Part shown: positions 8,972 through 20,700 of the stretch, piece after piece | How positions within the stretch are numbered: the stretch's first letter is position 1 | Layout of the letters: each line of letters begins with the position of its first letter | Origin: an endosymbiont of Galathealinum brachiosum | Lineage (GTDB): Bacteria > Pseudomonadota > Gammaproteobacteria > SZUA-229 | Length of the DNA stretch: 64,000 nucleotides | NCBI GenBank assembly: GCA_003349885.1 | Contig: QFXC01000011.1 | Location: 672,865-736,864 of the forward strand | Direction: 5' to 3' | Translations under genes and position numbers: made by a program | The notes under the pieces: model-generated | Database searches by the model: none | The model's input: the letters and a program-made list of their open reading frames with translations, nothing else | What the model was told of the DNA's origin: nothing

Positions 8972-10006
8972 TTATAGGTCTGTCGCGGTTAATATAGTAG
9001 TGTCAATTTGTGAATTAAATTTTAAACGTTTTTTCATGGCAGGAGTAACATGCACAACACCCTTGCTGTCAATTAGCATAACCTGTTTTAAATGAAGGTT
9101 GTTTGCTATTTCCTGCCACTTATCAGGGCCTGCTACAAATAGCGCGGTTGCTGCTGCATCGGCTAATCCAGAGTCAGTGTGTAAAACCGTAACCGATTGA
9201 ACTCCTTGAGCCGGGTAGCCTGTGCGCGGGTCGAGTATGTGATGGTAGCGTTTTCCCTGATACTGATAAAAACGTTCATAATCTCCGGATGTGAAAACGC
9301 TTTCATCATTACTAGCTTCAATTTTGGCAATCCAGGTATCTAAGCGCGGGTGTCGTATGGCGATATACCAGGGGCGATCACCATGTGATCCAATGGCTTT
9401 TAAATCACCGCCAGTATTGATAATGGCATTTTTAATACCTCTGTTTTTTAGCATCTCTATTTCAAGGTCAATAGCATAACCTTTTGCAAACGCGCCAAAA
9501 TTTAATAAGACATGGGGATTGTCTGTCTGAATTTTTACACCCTCTATTTTAATGTCGTCAAGTCGGGGGTTGTTCTTTATGAGCTGCTCAATGAGTTTGT
9601 TTTCGGGTGGTTTTATGTCTGGATCATCATGTTTATGAATTTGCCAGAGATTAATGAGTTCACCGATGGCGGGGTTAAATAACTGTTCAGTATTGTTTGC
9701 TATAGCAGCTGATTTTTTAATTAATTCCAGCACGCCAGGCCCAATAGAAAAGGTGGCGCCCGTTTTTAAAAGATTATTGGTGCGGCCTACAGAGCCTGAT
9801 TCCCATGGAGACCATGCTGAATGCATGTAACTGAAGTCTTTATCAAGCTGTTTAAATGCTTCATCGGCCTGAGATTCACTTACATCGTAGAGTGTAATAT
9901 CAATTAAGGTGCCAAAGTGTAAGCTGCTGTGGTGATATTCCTGCACTGTTTTTTCACAGGCAGTGAGACTAATAAATACCGTGATTAACAGGAGGTTTTT
10001 TAACAT
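8972..10006 (-). CDS. apbE: ApbE family FAD:protein FMN transferase, lipoprotein
   Basis: The 344-residue protein has a lipobox (LTAC, Cys17), so it is probably anchored to a membrane outside the cytoplasm. The flavin-binding motifs are present: INTGGDLKAIG in the middle and HHILDPRTGYPA with the metal-binding acidic residue. ApbE moves FMN from FAD onto a threonine of target proteins such as NqrB, NqrC or RnfG. No target is encoded in this window. It overlaps gshB by seven bases and sits between gshB and tonB, where P. aeruginosa has no gene, so it has been inserted into an otherwise conserved order. Confidence 0.93.
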   Translation of the reverse strand: MLKNLLLITVFISLTACEKTVQEYHHSSLHFGTLIDITLYDVSESQADEAFKQLDKDFSYMHSAWSPWESGSVGRTNNLLKTGATFSIGPGVLELIKKSAAIANNTEQLFNPAIGELINLWQIHKHDDPDIKPPENKLIEQLIKNNPRLDDIKIEGVKIQTDNPHVLLNFGAFAKGYAIDLEIEMLKNRGIKNAIINTGGDLKAIGSHGDRPWYIAIRHPRLDTWIAKIEASNDESVFTSGDYERFYQYQGKRYHHILDPRTGYPAQGVQSVTVLHTDSGLADAAATALFVAGPDKWQEIANNLHLKQVMLIDSKGVVHVTPAMKKRLKFNSQIDTTILTATDL

Positions 10007-10947
10007 TTAATCTCTTCGATGCAGTCCATGAGTTGGCCGGCAATATCAAGATTAAACTGTTTATCAATTTCACGAATGCAGGTCGGGCTGGTCACGTTAA
10101 TTTCGGTCAGATAATCGCCAATAACATCCAGACCGGCAAATAAAATACCCATTTCCTTAAGCGTGGGCCCTACCTGATCGGCTATCCACTGCTCTCTTTC
10201 TGTAATTGGTATGGCTTTACCCGAGCCGCCCGCTGCAAGGTTGCCTCTGGTTTCTCCCCTGGCTGGAATACGTGCGAGGGTGTAGCCAATTGCATCACCA
10301 TTAACCATTAAAATACGTTTGTCACCCTGTGTTATTTCAGGAATAAATTTTTGCGCCATTATGGTGTGTTGGCCATAATTGACCATGGTTTCAAGAATGA
10401 CAGAAAGGTTGGCATCTGTCGGGCTTACTCTAAATATGGACTGTCCGCCCATGCCGTCAAGAGGCTTAAGAATGACGTCTTTAAATTGCGTGACAAACTG
10501 GCGCAGTTTGTCCGGGTCTCGGCTAACCAGAACATCTGTGCAGCACTGAGGAAAACGAGTGGCGAATAGTTTTTCGTTAGCATCCCGAAGGCTAGCGGGT
10601 TTATTGACAATCAGACTGCCCTGTTGTTCTGCCATTTCCAGCATGTAGGTCGTATAGATATACTCCATATCAAAGGGCGGATCTATTCGCATTAGAATAA
10701 CATCCAGATCTGCTGCATTCATTGTGGCAAGTTCACCGGTTTCGAACCAGTGACTGTTGTCATCAAACACTTTTATCGGCTTAAAGTCTGCTTTGATCGA
10801 ATTATCTTTTAGATAAAGTCCGCTTTGTTGTATGTAGTGTAACTGCCAGCCTTTGTTCTGGGCGGCGAGCATCATTGCAAGGCTGCTATCTTTGTAGGGT
10901 GTGATGGATTCTATGGGATCCATTACGATACCAATGTTGATAGTCAT
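10000..10947 (-). CDS. gshB: Glutathione synthetase
   Basis: GshB joins glycine to gamma-glutamylcysteine using ATP, the last step of glutathione synthesis. The 315-residue cytoplasmic protein shows the expected start (NIGIVMDPIESITPYKDSS), the ATP-grasp segments VILKPLDGMGGQSIFR and GDKRILMVNG, and the C-terminal GLDVIGDYLTEINVTSPTC. The length is that of the bacterial family. It heads the minus-strand row that runs down to pyrC' and is divergent from pilG across a 217-bp gap. That is the same arrangement as in Pseudomonas. Confidence 0.97.
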   Translation of the reverse strand: MTINIGIVMDPIESITPYKDSSLAMMLAAQNKGWQLHYIQQSGLYLKDNSIKADFKPIKVFDDNSHWFETGELATMNAADLDVILMRIDPPFDMEYIYTTYMLEMAEQQGSLIVNKPASLRDANEKLFATRFPQCCTDVLVSRDPDKLRQFVTQFKDVILKPLDGMGGQSIFRVSPTDANLSVILETMVNYGQHTIMAQKFIPEITQGDKRILMVNGDAIGYTLARIPARGETRGNLAAGGSGKAIPITEREQWIADQVGPTLKEMGILFAGLDVIGDYLTEINVTSPTCIREIDKQFNLDIAGQLMDCIEEIKC

Positions 10948-11164
10948 CTTCAGTGTGCCCCTTGCGTTATTTGTTGCAGTAATAATTTTATATTACACCA
11001 AAAAAACAATAAATGCTTAATAATCATGGTGTTAGTATAAATTCTTTAGCTATTTACACAGGTTTTTGGCGTAACTGGTTTATTTGGGGGATATTTTTAT
11101 TTGCGAAACTGTATAACATAAGCTACATTCACAAATATTGAGTGTACTAAATATAGCCTGATAT

Positions 11165-11599
11165 ATGACTCAGGCAGACCTAATTTTGGGGAAGAACGGG
11201 ACGGCTATGGCAGAAGATTCCGCAGGGCTTAGTAACCTGAAAGTAATGGTGATTGACGATAGTAAAACGATTCGTCGTACCGCTGAAAATTTACTAAAAA
11301 AAGAAGGTTGTGATGTAGTAACCGCGGTAGATGGCTTTGAAGCCCTATCGAAGATTGCTGAACACAAACCTGATATTATTTTTGTCGATATTATGATGCC
11401 ACGCCTTGATGGATATCAAACGTGTGCGCTGATTAAACATAATCGAATGTTTAAATCCACGCCTGTAATTATGTTGTCCAGTAAGGACAGTATTTTTGAC
11501 CGCGCGCGTGGAAGAATCGTAGGTTCAGAACAATATTTAACCAAGCCATTCACTAAAGATGATTTGCTCGGTGCGATAAAAGAATATGCGTCAAATTAA
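11165..11599 (+). CDS. pilG: Type IV pilus response regulator PilG
   Basis: This single-receiver protein has acidic residues Asp31-Asp32, phospho-acceptor Asp75 in IIFVDIMMPRLDG and Lys127 in YLTKPF. Residues 26-130 follow PilG of Pseudomonas almost motif for motif. PilG acts downstream of the ChpA kinase to stimulate pilus extension and cAMP signalling. The start is uncertain: an in-frame ATG at 11207 would give a 130-residue protein closer to the usual length, and GGGGAAG lies 12 bases before it. I kept the longer form. It is first in pilG-pilH-pilI-pilJ-chpA-chpC. Confidence 0.94.
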   Translation: MTQADLILGKNGTAMAEDSAGLSNLKVMVIDDSKTIRRTAENLLKKEGCDVVTAVDGFEALSKIAEHKPDIIFVDIMMPRLDGYQTCALIKHNRMFKSTPVIMLSSKDSIFDRARGRIVGSEQYLTKPFTKDDLLGAIKEYASN

Positions 11600-11653
11600 G
11601 CAATTTAAAAAAGTTGCAGTTAATGAACATTTTAAGAGGTTGGAAAAAACTGA

Positions 11654-12022
11654 ATGGCTAATATCTTAATCATAGATGATTCACCCACAGAGGTTCATGT
11701 GTTTAAGACCATGTTGGAAAAAAATGGTCATACTGTACACGTGTCTGAAACAGGTGAAGCAGGAATTGTGAAAGCGAAGGATATTATCCCTGATCTTGTT
11801 TTAATGGATATTGTAATGCCTGGCATTAATGGTTTTCAGGCGACTCGTCAGTTAGCCACAATTGAAGAGACATCTCATATCCCTGTTATTATCGTAACAA
11901 CTAAAGATCAGGAAACTGACAAGGTATGGGGAATACGTCAGGGTGCAAAGGATTATATTGTTAAGCCGGTTAAGGAAAATGATTTAATGGCTAGAGTTAA
12001 CTCGGCGCTTGCCGGTAAGTAA
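11654..12022 (+). CDS. pilH: Type IV pilus response regulator PilH
   Basis: This 122-residue stand-alone receiver has Asp8-Asp9, phospho-acceptor Asp52 in LVLMDIVMPGING and Lys104 in YIVKPV. It is followed directly by pilI (15 bp), and AAGAGGTTGGAAA precedes its ATG. In Pseudomonas, PilH counters PilG, affecting retraction and acting as a phosphate sink. Gene order and sequence both support the name. Confidence 0.95.
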   Translation: MANILIIDDSPTEVHVFKTMLEKNGHTVHVSETGEAGIVKAKDIIPDLVLMDIVMPGINGFQATRQLATIEETSHIPVIIVTTKDQETDKVWGIRQGAKDYIVKPVKENDLMARVNSALAGK

Positions 12023-12037
12023 GGCTGGGATTAAATA

Positions 12038-12568
12038 ATGCAAGGTGCTTTTAACAGACTAAAAGAAATAGAACAAAAATGTCTGGAAAGAGTAAAGGAT
12101 ATGCCATCGGTTGATGGTGTTACGGATGAGTGGACGGGTATCGGATTTAAAATTGCGGGTGTCAGTCTGCTTTCAAGTATGGCAGAAGTGACAGAAATAC
12201 TGGATGTGCCCGCATTCACACGTGTACCAGGTGTTAAACCCTGGGTTGTCGGAATTGCAAACGTGCGTGGTGGTCTTTTGCCGCTGATGGATTTAAAGCG
12301 ATTTGTTACCGGGCAACCAGTAGACAGTATGAATACGGCACGTGTCATGGTGGTAGACCATAATGGATTGCATACGGGCCTTGTTGTTGAAGAGGTGCAA
12401 GGGATGAGGCACTTTTCATTAGGTGAGCAGGCTTTTGAGTTACCAGATTTGGATAACCGTCTGAAGCCATATATAAAGCAGGCGTTTAAAAAAGATAATA
12501 ATTTCTGGCCCGTGTTTAGTCTGCACGTACTGGTTGATGATGAGCGTTTCTTACATGCATCTTTGTAG
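12038..12568 (+). CDS. pilI: CheW-like adaptor PilI
   Basis: The 176-residue protein is a single CheW domain (about residues 30-170): GIGFKIAGVSLLSSMAEVTE, then the VPGVKPWVVGIANVRGGLLP segment typical of CheW, and VEEVQGM near residue 113. CheW adaptors couple the membrane receptor to the histidine kinase, here PilJ to ChpA. It lies between pilH and pilJ as in the Pseudomonas pil-chp cluster. The length is normal. Confidence 0.94.
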   Translation: MQGAFNRLKEIEQKCLERVKDMPSVDGVTDEWTGIGFKIAGVSLLSSMAEVTEILDVPAFTRVPGVKPWVVGIANVRGGLLPLMDLKRFVTGQPVDSMNTARVMVVDHNGLHTGLVVEEVQGMRHFSLGEQAFELPDLDNRLKPYIKQAFKKDNNFWPVFSLHVLVDDERFLHASL

Positions 12569-12638
12569 GAAACAAAGCGAATACAGATAAGCCGGAATGA
12601 TTATTTCATTTTGGTAGTAGCTTGGAGAATATAATAAT

Positions 12639-14732
12639 ATGAGCGCAGCAAAACGAAATCCGTTTGCTATAGGTGTAATTAGTAAACCCATTTTGATATT
12701 GGGTGTGCTATTGATGCTATCCATCGGTGCGATGGCAGCCAGTCTGTTTTATGCGGCAACTCAGCAAGCTTATCAACAACAATATATTGAAATAGTTTCT
12801 GAACAAAAACTACTTTCTCAGCGACTGGCGACTTTATCGCTAGAGTCTGCTGCAGGTAGAGATTCGGCTTTCACGCAATTAGAACAATTTCGTAACCGTT
12901 ATGATGAAACGCTGAATATTTTTAAGAATGGTAATCCTTTAACGGGTTTGCCTTCTTTACCTGGCTCAGCAAAAACTCAGTTTAAAGCGGTAACGCAAGT
13001 TTGGTATGGTGACGGTTCAGGTGTTGGTCCGGATACTTACCGTGGCAATATTGGTAATATTCTTGATGGTAAATTAGCGATCTCAGAAGTCGGTGAGTTT
13101 GTTCTGGTAATTCAGGAATTTATTCCGCAGTTACTGTCTTTCTCAGAAGAGGTTGTTGATCTTTTAGTGGAAAGAAATGCGACACCACATCAGGTGTTTA
13201 TGGCATCTCGCCAGTTAATGCTTACTCAGCGTATAGAAAATAACATGAACCGTGTTTTATCAGGTGGTGATGGCGCTGCTGCTGCAGCTGACCGTTTCGG
13301 TCGAGATGCTGCCCGTTTTGGTGCCGTGCTTGAAGCCATGTTAAAAGGTTCGAAAGCGTTACGTATTAAAAAGATTAATGATGAAGTTGTAAGAATTAAA
13401 TTACGTGAAGTCGCAATGCTGTTTAGCTCGGTTTCAGATCACGTAGAAGCAATACTTGAGTTATCTCCTGACCTGTTTGATGTTAAAAACTCTGCTGGTG
13501 AAATAGAGTCACTGGGTGTTCAGTTACTGAAAGAAACAGAGAGTCTGGAAAGAGAAATTGTTAATCACGGTAAGTTCCTTGATATCGTTCGTTTTGTCGG
13601 TATCGGTGCAGGTGGTTTAGCGGTAATCGTTATTATCATCGCCGGTGTGTTGATGGTGCGTGACTCGGGTGAACGTGAGGATGCGGCACTTGAGCAAAAC
13701 AGAAGAAACCAGCGAGCTATATTACGACTACTGGATGAAATGGCTAACCTGGCGGAAGGTGATTTAACTGTACACGCAACCGTAACCGAAGAAATAACGG
13801 GTGCGATAGCCGACTCCGTTAACTATGCGATTGACGCACTCCGCTCACTAGTAACCACAATCAACAGTACAGCGGTTGAGGTTTCTTCCTCGGCTGAAAA
13901 AACACAGGCAATTGCAACACGCTTAACCGATGCATCAGCTCACCAGGCGCGGGAAATTGCTTCTGCCTCTGCAGCGATCACAGATATGGCTGACTCGATG
14001 AAAGCGGTATCCAAAGATGCAGAAGGCTCGGTGGATGTAGCACATAAATCACTGGAAATTGCACAGAAAGGTGCGGGCATTGTACGTAAGAGTATTTCAG
14101 GAATGGATACGATTCGTGAGCAAATTCAGGAAACATCTAAACGAATTAAACGACTGGGTGAATCATCTCAGGAAATCGGTGACATCGTTGGGCTGATCAC
14201 AGAAATCGCGGACCAGACGAATATCCTGGCATTGAATGCTGCGATACAGGCATCCACCGCGGGTGAAGCGGGTCGTGGTTTCGCGGTTGTTGCGGACGAA
14301 GTACAGCGACTGGCGGAACGAGCCAGTAACGCGACTAAACAGATTGAAGCACTGGTTAAAACCATCCAGTCCGATACTAACGAAGCGGTTAGCTCAATGG
14401 AAGCGAGTACAACCAACGTGGTAAGCGGTGCAAAAATGGCCGAGGATGCGGGTGACGCATTGATCGAAATTGAAAATGTATCGGATGAACTGGCGGAGTT
14501 AATCACCGGCATTTCAACTTCTGCAAATAAACAGGCATCGGTTGCGATGGATGTATCAAATACCATGAACGTTATTCAGGAAATCACCCTGCAAACGTCA
14601 GAAGGTACTGAAGAAACATCTGCTTCTATCGGTAACCTTAGTGTTCTGGCGAACGAATTACGTAAGTCAGTTGCCGGCTTTAAGCTGCCAGACAGCGATG
14701 AGCAGGTAGAAACAGTAATATTAAACGGTTGA
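12639..14732 (+). CDS. pilJ: Type IV pilus methyl-accepting chemoreceptor PilJ
   Basis: The 697-residue membrane receptor has a first membrane helix (about residues 16-38), a periplasmic PilJ-type sensor region rich in helices, a second helix at about 318-340, a HAMP-like linker, and a cytoplasmic signalling domain. The receptor tip is near residues 519-560 ([20 protein letters not shown] and [20 protein letters not shown]). It should form arrays with PilI and ChpA and sense pilus or surface contact. No pilK methyltransferase follows: chpA starts nine bases later. Adaptation by methylation would therefore need an enzyme encoded elsewhere. Confidence 0.95.
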   Translation: MSAAKRNPFAIGVISKPILILGVLLMLSIGAMAASLFYAATQQAYQQQYIEIVSEQKLLSQRLATLSLESAAGRDSAFTQLEQFRNRYDETLNIFKNGNPLTGLPSLPGSAKTQFKAVTQVWYGDGSGVGPDTYRGNIGNILDGKLAISEVGEFVLVIQEFIPQLLSFSEEVVDLLVERNATPHQVFMASRQLMLTQRIENNMNRVLSGGDGAAAAADRFGRDAARFGAVLEAMLKGSKALRIKKINDEVVRIKLREVAMLFSSVSDHVEAILELSPDLFDVKNSAGEIESLGVQLLKETESLEREIVNHGKFLDIVRFVGIGAGGLAVIVIIIAGVLMVRDSGEREDAALEQNRRNQRAILRLLDEMANLAEGDLTVHATVTEEITGAIADSVNYAIDALRSLVTTINSTAVEVSSSAEKTQAIATRLTDASAHQAREIASASAAITDMADSMKAVSKDAEGSVDVAHKSLEIAQKGAGIVRKSISGMDTIREQIQETSKRIKRLGESSQEIGDIVGLITEIADQTNILALNAAIQASTAGEAGRGFAVVADEVQRLAERASNATKQIEALVKTIQSDTNEAVSSMEASTTNVVSGAKMAEDAGDALIEIENVSDELAELITGISTSANKQASVAMDVSNTMNVIQEITLQTSEGTEETSASIGNLSVLANELRKSVAGFKLPDSDEQVETVILNG

Positions 14733-14741
14733 GGCTAGAGT

Positions 14742-17700
14742 TTGTCTGAGATGAAAACAGAGGATACTGTTGAATATAATTCGTTACGTTGGGTCAAGAA
14801 AGAACTTGATCTGATATTACAGGAAGCCCAGGCTTCTCTATCGGCATATATTGAAGATACCGATGAAGAGGATCGTCTGCGTGAATCTGTTGAACATTTG
14901 CATATGGTGCAGGGCACTTTGCAAATGGTTGAATTATATGGCGCAGCACAATTAGCTGAAGAAATGGAAAAAGTTTCTGAAGCGTTGCTCAATGGCAATA
15001 TTGATAAAGTTGAAGATGCATATGATGTTCTTATGCGCTCGATGCTGCAGTTGCCTGATTACCTGGAAAGTTTGCAGTCGGGCAGAAAAGATGTGCCCAT
15101 GGTATTGCTACCACTGCTTAATGATTTACGAGCATCTCGTAGTGCTAGTTTATTATCTGAAAATGTTTTATTTTTCCCTGATGTAAATACTGAAAGCGGA
15201 CAGTCAGAAACAGAAATTGAGGCTGGTCAGCTTGTCACTAACGCTAAAAAATTACGTCCTCATTTCCAAATTGGTTTGTTAGGCTGGTTTAAAGGTCAGA
15301 AGGTTTCAGCCAGTTTAAAACGTTTACTTGCCGTTCTGGGCGAGCTTGAGAAAAAAACCGCACAACCTTCAATTCGTCGTATCTGGTCGATTAGCTCCGC
15401 CCTTGTTGAAGGTCTGGGTAAAAATGGCATAGACAGCAATGTCAGTATTAAAATGTTGTTGGGTCAGGTTGATAGAAGCATAAAGCAGTTAATCGATACC
15501 GATGAAGATGTTTTTGCTAAAAACACTCCTAACGATCTATTAAAAAATCTTCTTTATTATGTTGCACGTATTACAACTGATTCGCCCCGAGTCAAAGAAA
15601 TTAAAACTACCTATCGATTAGAGGAGTTATTACCTGGTGATAATGAGCTGGAAGAAGCTCGTTCAGGTATGGGTGGATTAAATGCAGAATTACTTGAAAC
15701 AGTTTCTGCTGGTATTCGTGAAGATCTGTTAGAAGTAAAAGACGCACTTGAAATTTTTGTTCATAGTGAGGTTCAGGATCTGGGTAGGCTGGGTAACTTG
15801 CCTGCTTTATTGAATAAAATTGCAGATACACTGTCAATGTTGGGTCTGGGCATGCCGCGGGAAATGGTGCTTGAACAGCATGATGTAATTGAGCAGATTA
15901 TATCTAAGTCAAAAGAGGCAACAGATGAACTCATTATGGGTGTTGCAGGTGTATTGCTTGCTGTTGAATCGCAACTAAATAGCTTTATTGCAAACCGCTC
16001 ATCAATGGGTGGTGAGAATGAGCCCGCGCATCGTGTTGGTGATCTGGCTGATATGCCAGAGAGTGAATACCTTGAAGTGCTTTCAGCTGTAATACGCGAA
16101 GCGTTACAGGACTTTAATGATGCAAGGCTGGCAATTCTAAATTATCTTGAAAACCCGGTTGATAAAAATTTACTTGAAATTGTATTGCAACGTCTGGAAG
16201 AAATTGACGGTGCAATGTTTATGTTGCCTATTCAGAAATTGAAACACCAGACTGATTCATTACGTAATTATGTTTCAAAGGTTATGTTGAATGCAGGTCA
16301 GGTACCTGAAGCATCAGTACAGAATGATCTGGCAGATGTTGTAACGAGTATCGAATATTACCTGGAAGCTATTTTAGAAGGCAGGCCTGATTTAGAGTTA
16401 TCGATGAATTCTGGTAATGCAGCTGCTGATAGATTATTAGAAATAGCATCTGAATCTGGTGTTGAAGTCGCAGAGCAGGAGGCTGTATCTGAAGAGATAA
16501 TAGCGGAAGAAACTGAAGTTGCTGAAGAAGTCGTTTCAAATGAAGTGATAGAAACAGAAGATCCTGTAGAAGAACCAGTTGCAGAAAAGGAAGAGCCTGC
16601 ATTAGAAGAATCAATAGCAGTAATTGAAGAACCAGTACAAGAAGCTGACGAAGTAGAAGAAGAGCGTTACATCATTCTAAGTGATGATGCAGATGAAGAA
16701 ATTTTAGAAATCTTTATTGAAGAAGCAATGGAAGAGCTTGCGTCATTAAATGAACAAATCCCAGTCTGGGAGCGTGATCATGGTAATCAGGAATCACTGA
16801 GCACAATCCGTCGTTCATTCCATACTTTAAAGGGAAGTGGACGTTTGATCGGTGCAGAACTGATAGGCGAGTTCTCATGGAATTTTGAAAACATGCTGAA
16901 TCGTGTCATTGATAAATCACGACCACTTAATCAGGATGTATTTGATATTCTGCATGAGTCTTTAGGTGTGTTGCCTCAGCTAATCGAGCAGTTAAAAGGA
17001 AATAGAGAGCCTATTCCTAACATCTATAAGTTAATAGACAGGACTGAAGCGCTGGGAAAGTGGAAAAAGCCGGAGGCAAATAAAGTAGCAGCTTCGGCTA
17101 GTGAAATAATAAAAGAAAAGTTAGTTGAAGAAGTTGAAACTCCTGTTTCAGAAATTGAAGAGCTGCAATTTGAAGAAGCGGAAGTTGATGAAACTGAAAC
17201 AATAGAAATTTCAGAAGATGAAGTAATGGATGAAATTTCTGATGATGAACTTGTCCTTGAAGAGTCGCCTGATGAAGTTGCAGATGAAAGTGTTGTCGAC
17301 AATGAGTTGTCAGAAGATTTAGACGATGATTTCGGTGATGAATTTGATATTGATTTGACGGATGAGTTAGAAGCTCTGCAAATAGCATCATCAGATGAAG
17401 CTGACGCAGTATTAGAGCTTGAAGAAACCTCAATAGAAGAAGATGAAGTATTAGAGCTTGAAGAGGTTTCTATAGATGAAACTTTAAATGAAGTGGTTAT
17501 AGATGATCTTGCTCTGGATGAAGCTGAAGAAATAAAAATAGAAGATGAACTTTCTTCAGAAGACACCCTGCAAATTTATATAGATCCCGTTCTGTTTGAT
17601 ATATTCAAAGGTGAATCCGAAAACCATCTGCAACAGATAAAAAGTTTACTTGATAAGCATAATCAGTCAATAGAACCACTAACAGCTAATGCGGAATTGT

Positions 17701-20700
17701 TACGTGCATTACATACATTATTCGGAAGTGCACGCACTGCTGAAGTTGATGAAATAGCAGAGTTATGTGGTGGATTAGAAAAATACGTTCGATTATATCT
17801 GAATAAAGATGACTTAAGCATTTCAGATACAGGTGTAACGCTTATTTCGGATGTTGCCAGCAAAGTGTCTGGTATGCTTGCGGCTCTGGAGCAGAAAAAT
17901 CACAAACTTGAATCGGATGATATTTTATTAAGTCGAATTAATAGTTTAAGCATTAAAAAACAAAACGAATTAGCAACCGAAGATGTAGCTGCAGTAGATG
18001 ATACTGATACATCTGAAGATATTACGTTAGAAATTGAAGATAATAAGATTAGCGTAGAAGAGTCTTTAGTAAGTTATTCAGATGTCGATGACGAGTTAGT
18101 TGAAATATTCCTGGAAGAAGCAGAAGAGTTGTTAGATAGTTGTGAAAATAGCTTGCAACGCTGGAACTCGAATAATAATGATGAAGAAAGCGTTCAGGAT
18201 CTACAGCGTCATTTGCACACTCTAAAGGGTGGTGCACGCATGGCTGATCTCAGTCCTGTTGGCGATTTAACGCATGCACTTGAGTCACTAGTTATTGCAG
18301 TTAATGATAAGCACCTTTCATTCACTAAAGAAATATCAAATGCATTTCATGATGCTCTCGATCAATTGTCAGATATGTTGTCTAAAGTAAAAGAAAGACA
18401 GCCATTATCGTCTGGTAATGCTCTTATTTTGCATATCGATGCACTTAGAGAGGGAAAAAAAACTTCAAATAACGTAGAACCATCATCTACTGATGAAGGT
18501 GAAGACCCGGAGCCCGCAAGGGGCTTAGATAGTGTAACCATAGACGATACTGAAGATGCCGATACCTTTGCAGTAGAACTGACTGAAGAAGCTATATTAT
18601 CTGATGATTTTGATGTTGGATTAGACGAAGACTTTGGTTTTGAAATTCCCCTAGATCCCGATATTGATTCCCCATCAGAAGATGAAGGTATAGTTTTAGA
18701 TTCAGATGCTGATTACCAGGTTGAACTAAGTTCAGAATCTATTCTGGAAGAAACTGAAGACTTAACTGATCAGGTTTCAGTGAGTCTGATTGATGAGATC
18801 GAAGAAGAGGAAGAAGTTGAATCCACTCCTGAAGAAACAGTAGAAGAGGGAGAAACTCCAACATTTGTTCTTGAAAAAAATGAAGCTCTTCAGGAAAATG
18901 TTAAGCCTCAGCAAAAAGATAGCATAGCAACTGAGCAGGTGCGTGTACGATCTGATTTATTAAATGACCTGGTAAATCATGCAGGTGAAGTCAGTGTTTA
19001 TCATGCGCGTATGGGTCAACAAATATCAAACTTCTCATTTAACCTTTCTGAAATGAATCAAACCGTTATACGTTTACGTGAACAGTTGCGTCAACTTTCA
19101 ATTGAGACTGAAGCTCAAATATTATCCAGATATGAAAAAGAGTCTGATCAGTATGATGAAGATTTTGATCCATTAGAAATGGATAGATTCTCTACAATGC
19201 AGCAGATATCTCGAAGCTTGCAGGAAACAGTGGGTGATATAGAAAGTATTAAAGATCTGTTATCAGAAGAGGTTCGTGACTCTGAAACATTACTGTTACA
19301 GGAGTCCAGAGTAAGTTCTGAATTACAGGAAGGTTTAATGCGTACGCGTATGGTTCACTTCGGTGGGCTTGCTTCTAGATTGAGAAGAATTGTACGCCAG
19401 ACTGCGCGTGAGTTAGATAAAGAGGTTGAGCTTGAGATCGTTGGTGAAACATCTGAGGTCGATCGGACGGTACTAGATCGTATTGTTGCACCGCTTGAAC
19501 ATATGTTAAGAAATGCGGTTTCTCACGGCATAGAAAATGTAGATGAACGTAAGGCTGCAGGTAAACAGGGAACAGGAACATTAAGAATAATTGTTGATCG
19601 TGAAGGTTCAGATGTAGTTATAACCGTTGATGATGACGGGCGTGGTATTGATGTTAATGCCATACGTAAGAAAGCTACAGATAAAGGATTGTTAACTGCG
19701 GATAGCGTGATAAGTGACCATGATGTGCTGCAATATATTATGGAAGCCGGTTTTAGTACGGCAGAAAAAGTAACACAAATATCCGGCCGTGGTGTTGGAA
19801 TGGATGTTGTTGACAGTGAAATAAAACAGCTTGGTGGTGTGCTTGAAATAGATACAGTTCAGGGTAAAGGCACAACGTTTAAAATTCGCCTGCCACTGAC
19901 ACTAGCAATTAATCATGCGTTACTGGTTAACGTTGGTGAGGATATCTACGCGGTACCATTAAACAGTATAGAAGGTGTAGTGCGTTTATCTGGGCCAGAG
20001 CTGCAGCAGTTTTATAATAGTGGTGAAAACAGTTATGAGTTTGCTGGTAGTTCGTATGAGCTAAAACACCTGGGTGCGCTATTAACAGGTGAGCAAGCAG
20101 ATTATTCAAGGCAAGGTCAGTTATTCCCTGTGTTGCTTGCACGAACAGGCGATCAGAGTGTTGCACTACATGTCGACGATTTAATTGGACGACGTGAAGT
20201 TGTTGTAAAACCAGTTGGTGCGCAGATTAGTACAGTGCGTGGTATATCTGGTGCAACCATTCTTGGTGATGGTCGTGTGGTTATTATTCTTGAAATGAAT
20301 TCACTGGTATTAGGTGACTCGCTCTTCCATGTAACCGACTCAGATGATGAGTTAGGCGAAGAAGTAGAAGCAATACCCGTTATTGAAGAGAAACGAGAAA
20401 CTATTGTTATGGTGGTCGATGACTCAATAACAATACGTAAAGTAACAGAACGAATGTTAACACGACATGACATGAAGGTTATTACAGCAAAAGATGGTGT
20501 CGATGCTGTGTCGCAATTACAGGAAGTAAAACCTGATGTTATGTTGTTAGATATAGAAATGCCAAGAATGGATGGTTATGAAGTTGCGACTCATGTTAGA
20601 AATGATCCGCGTCTTGCCGATTTGCCTATTATTATGATTACATCTCGAAGTGGCTCCAAGCATAAAGATAAAGCGATGGAAATAGGTGTAAATAAATATA

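Noticed and set aside
17024..17566. Ser-rich 180-codon frame antisense to chpA
   Set aside because: It mirrors the acidic Glu/Asp linker of ChpA; the composition is explained by the opposite strand.
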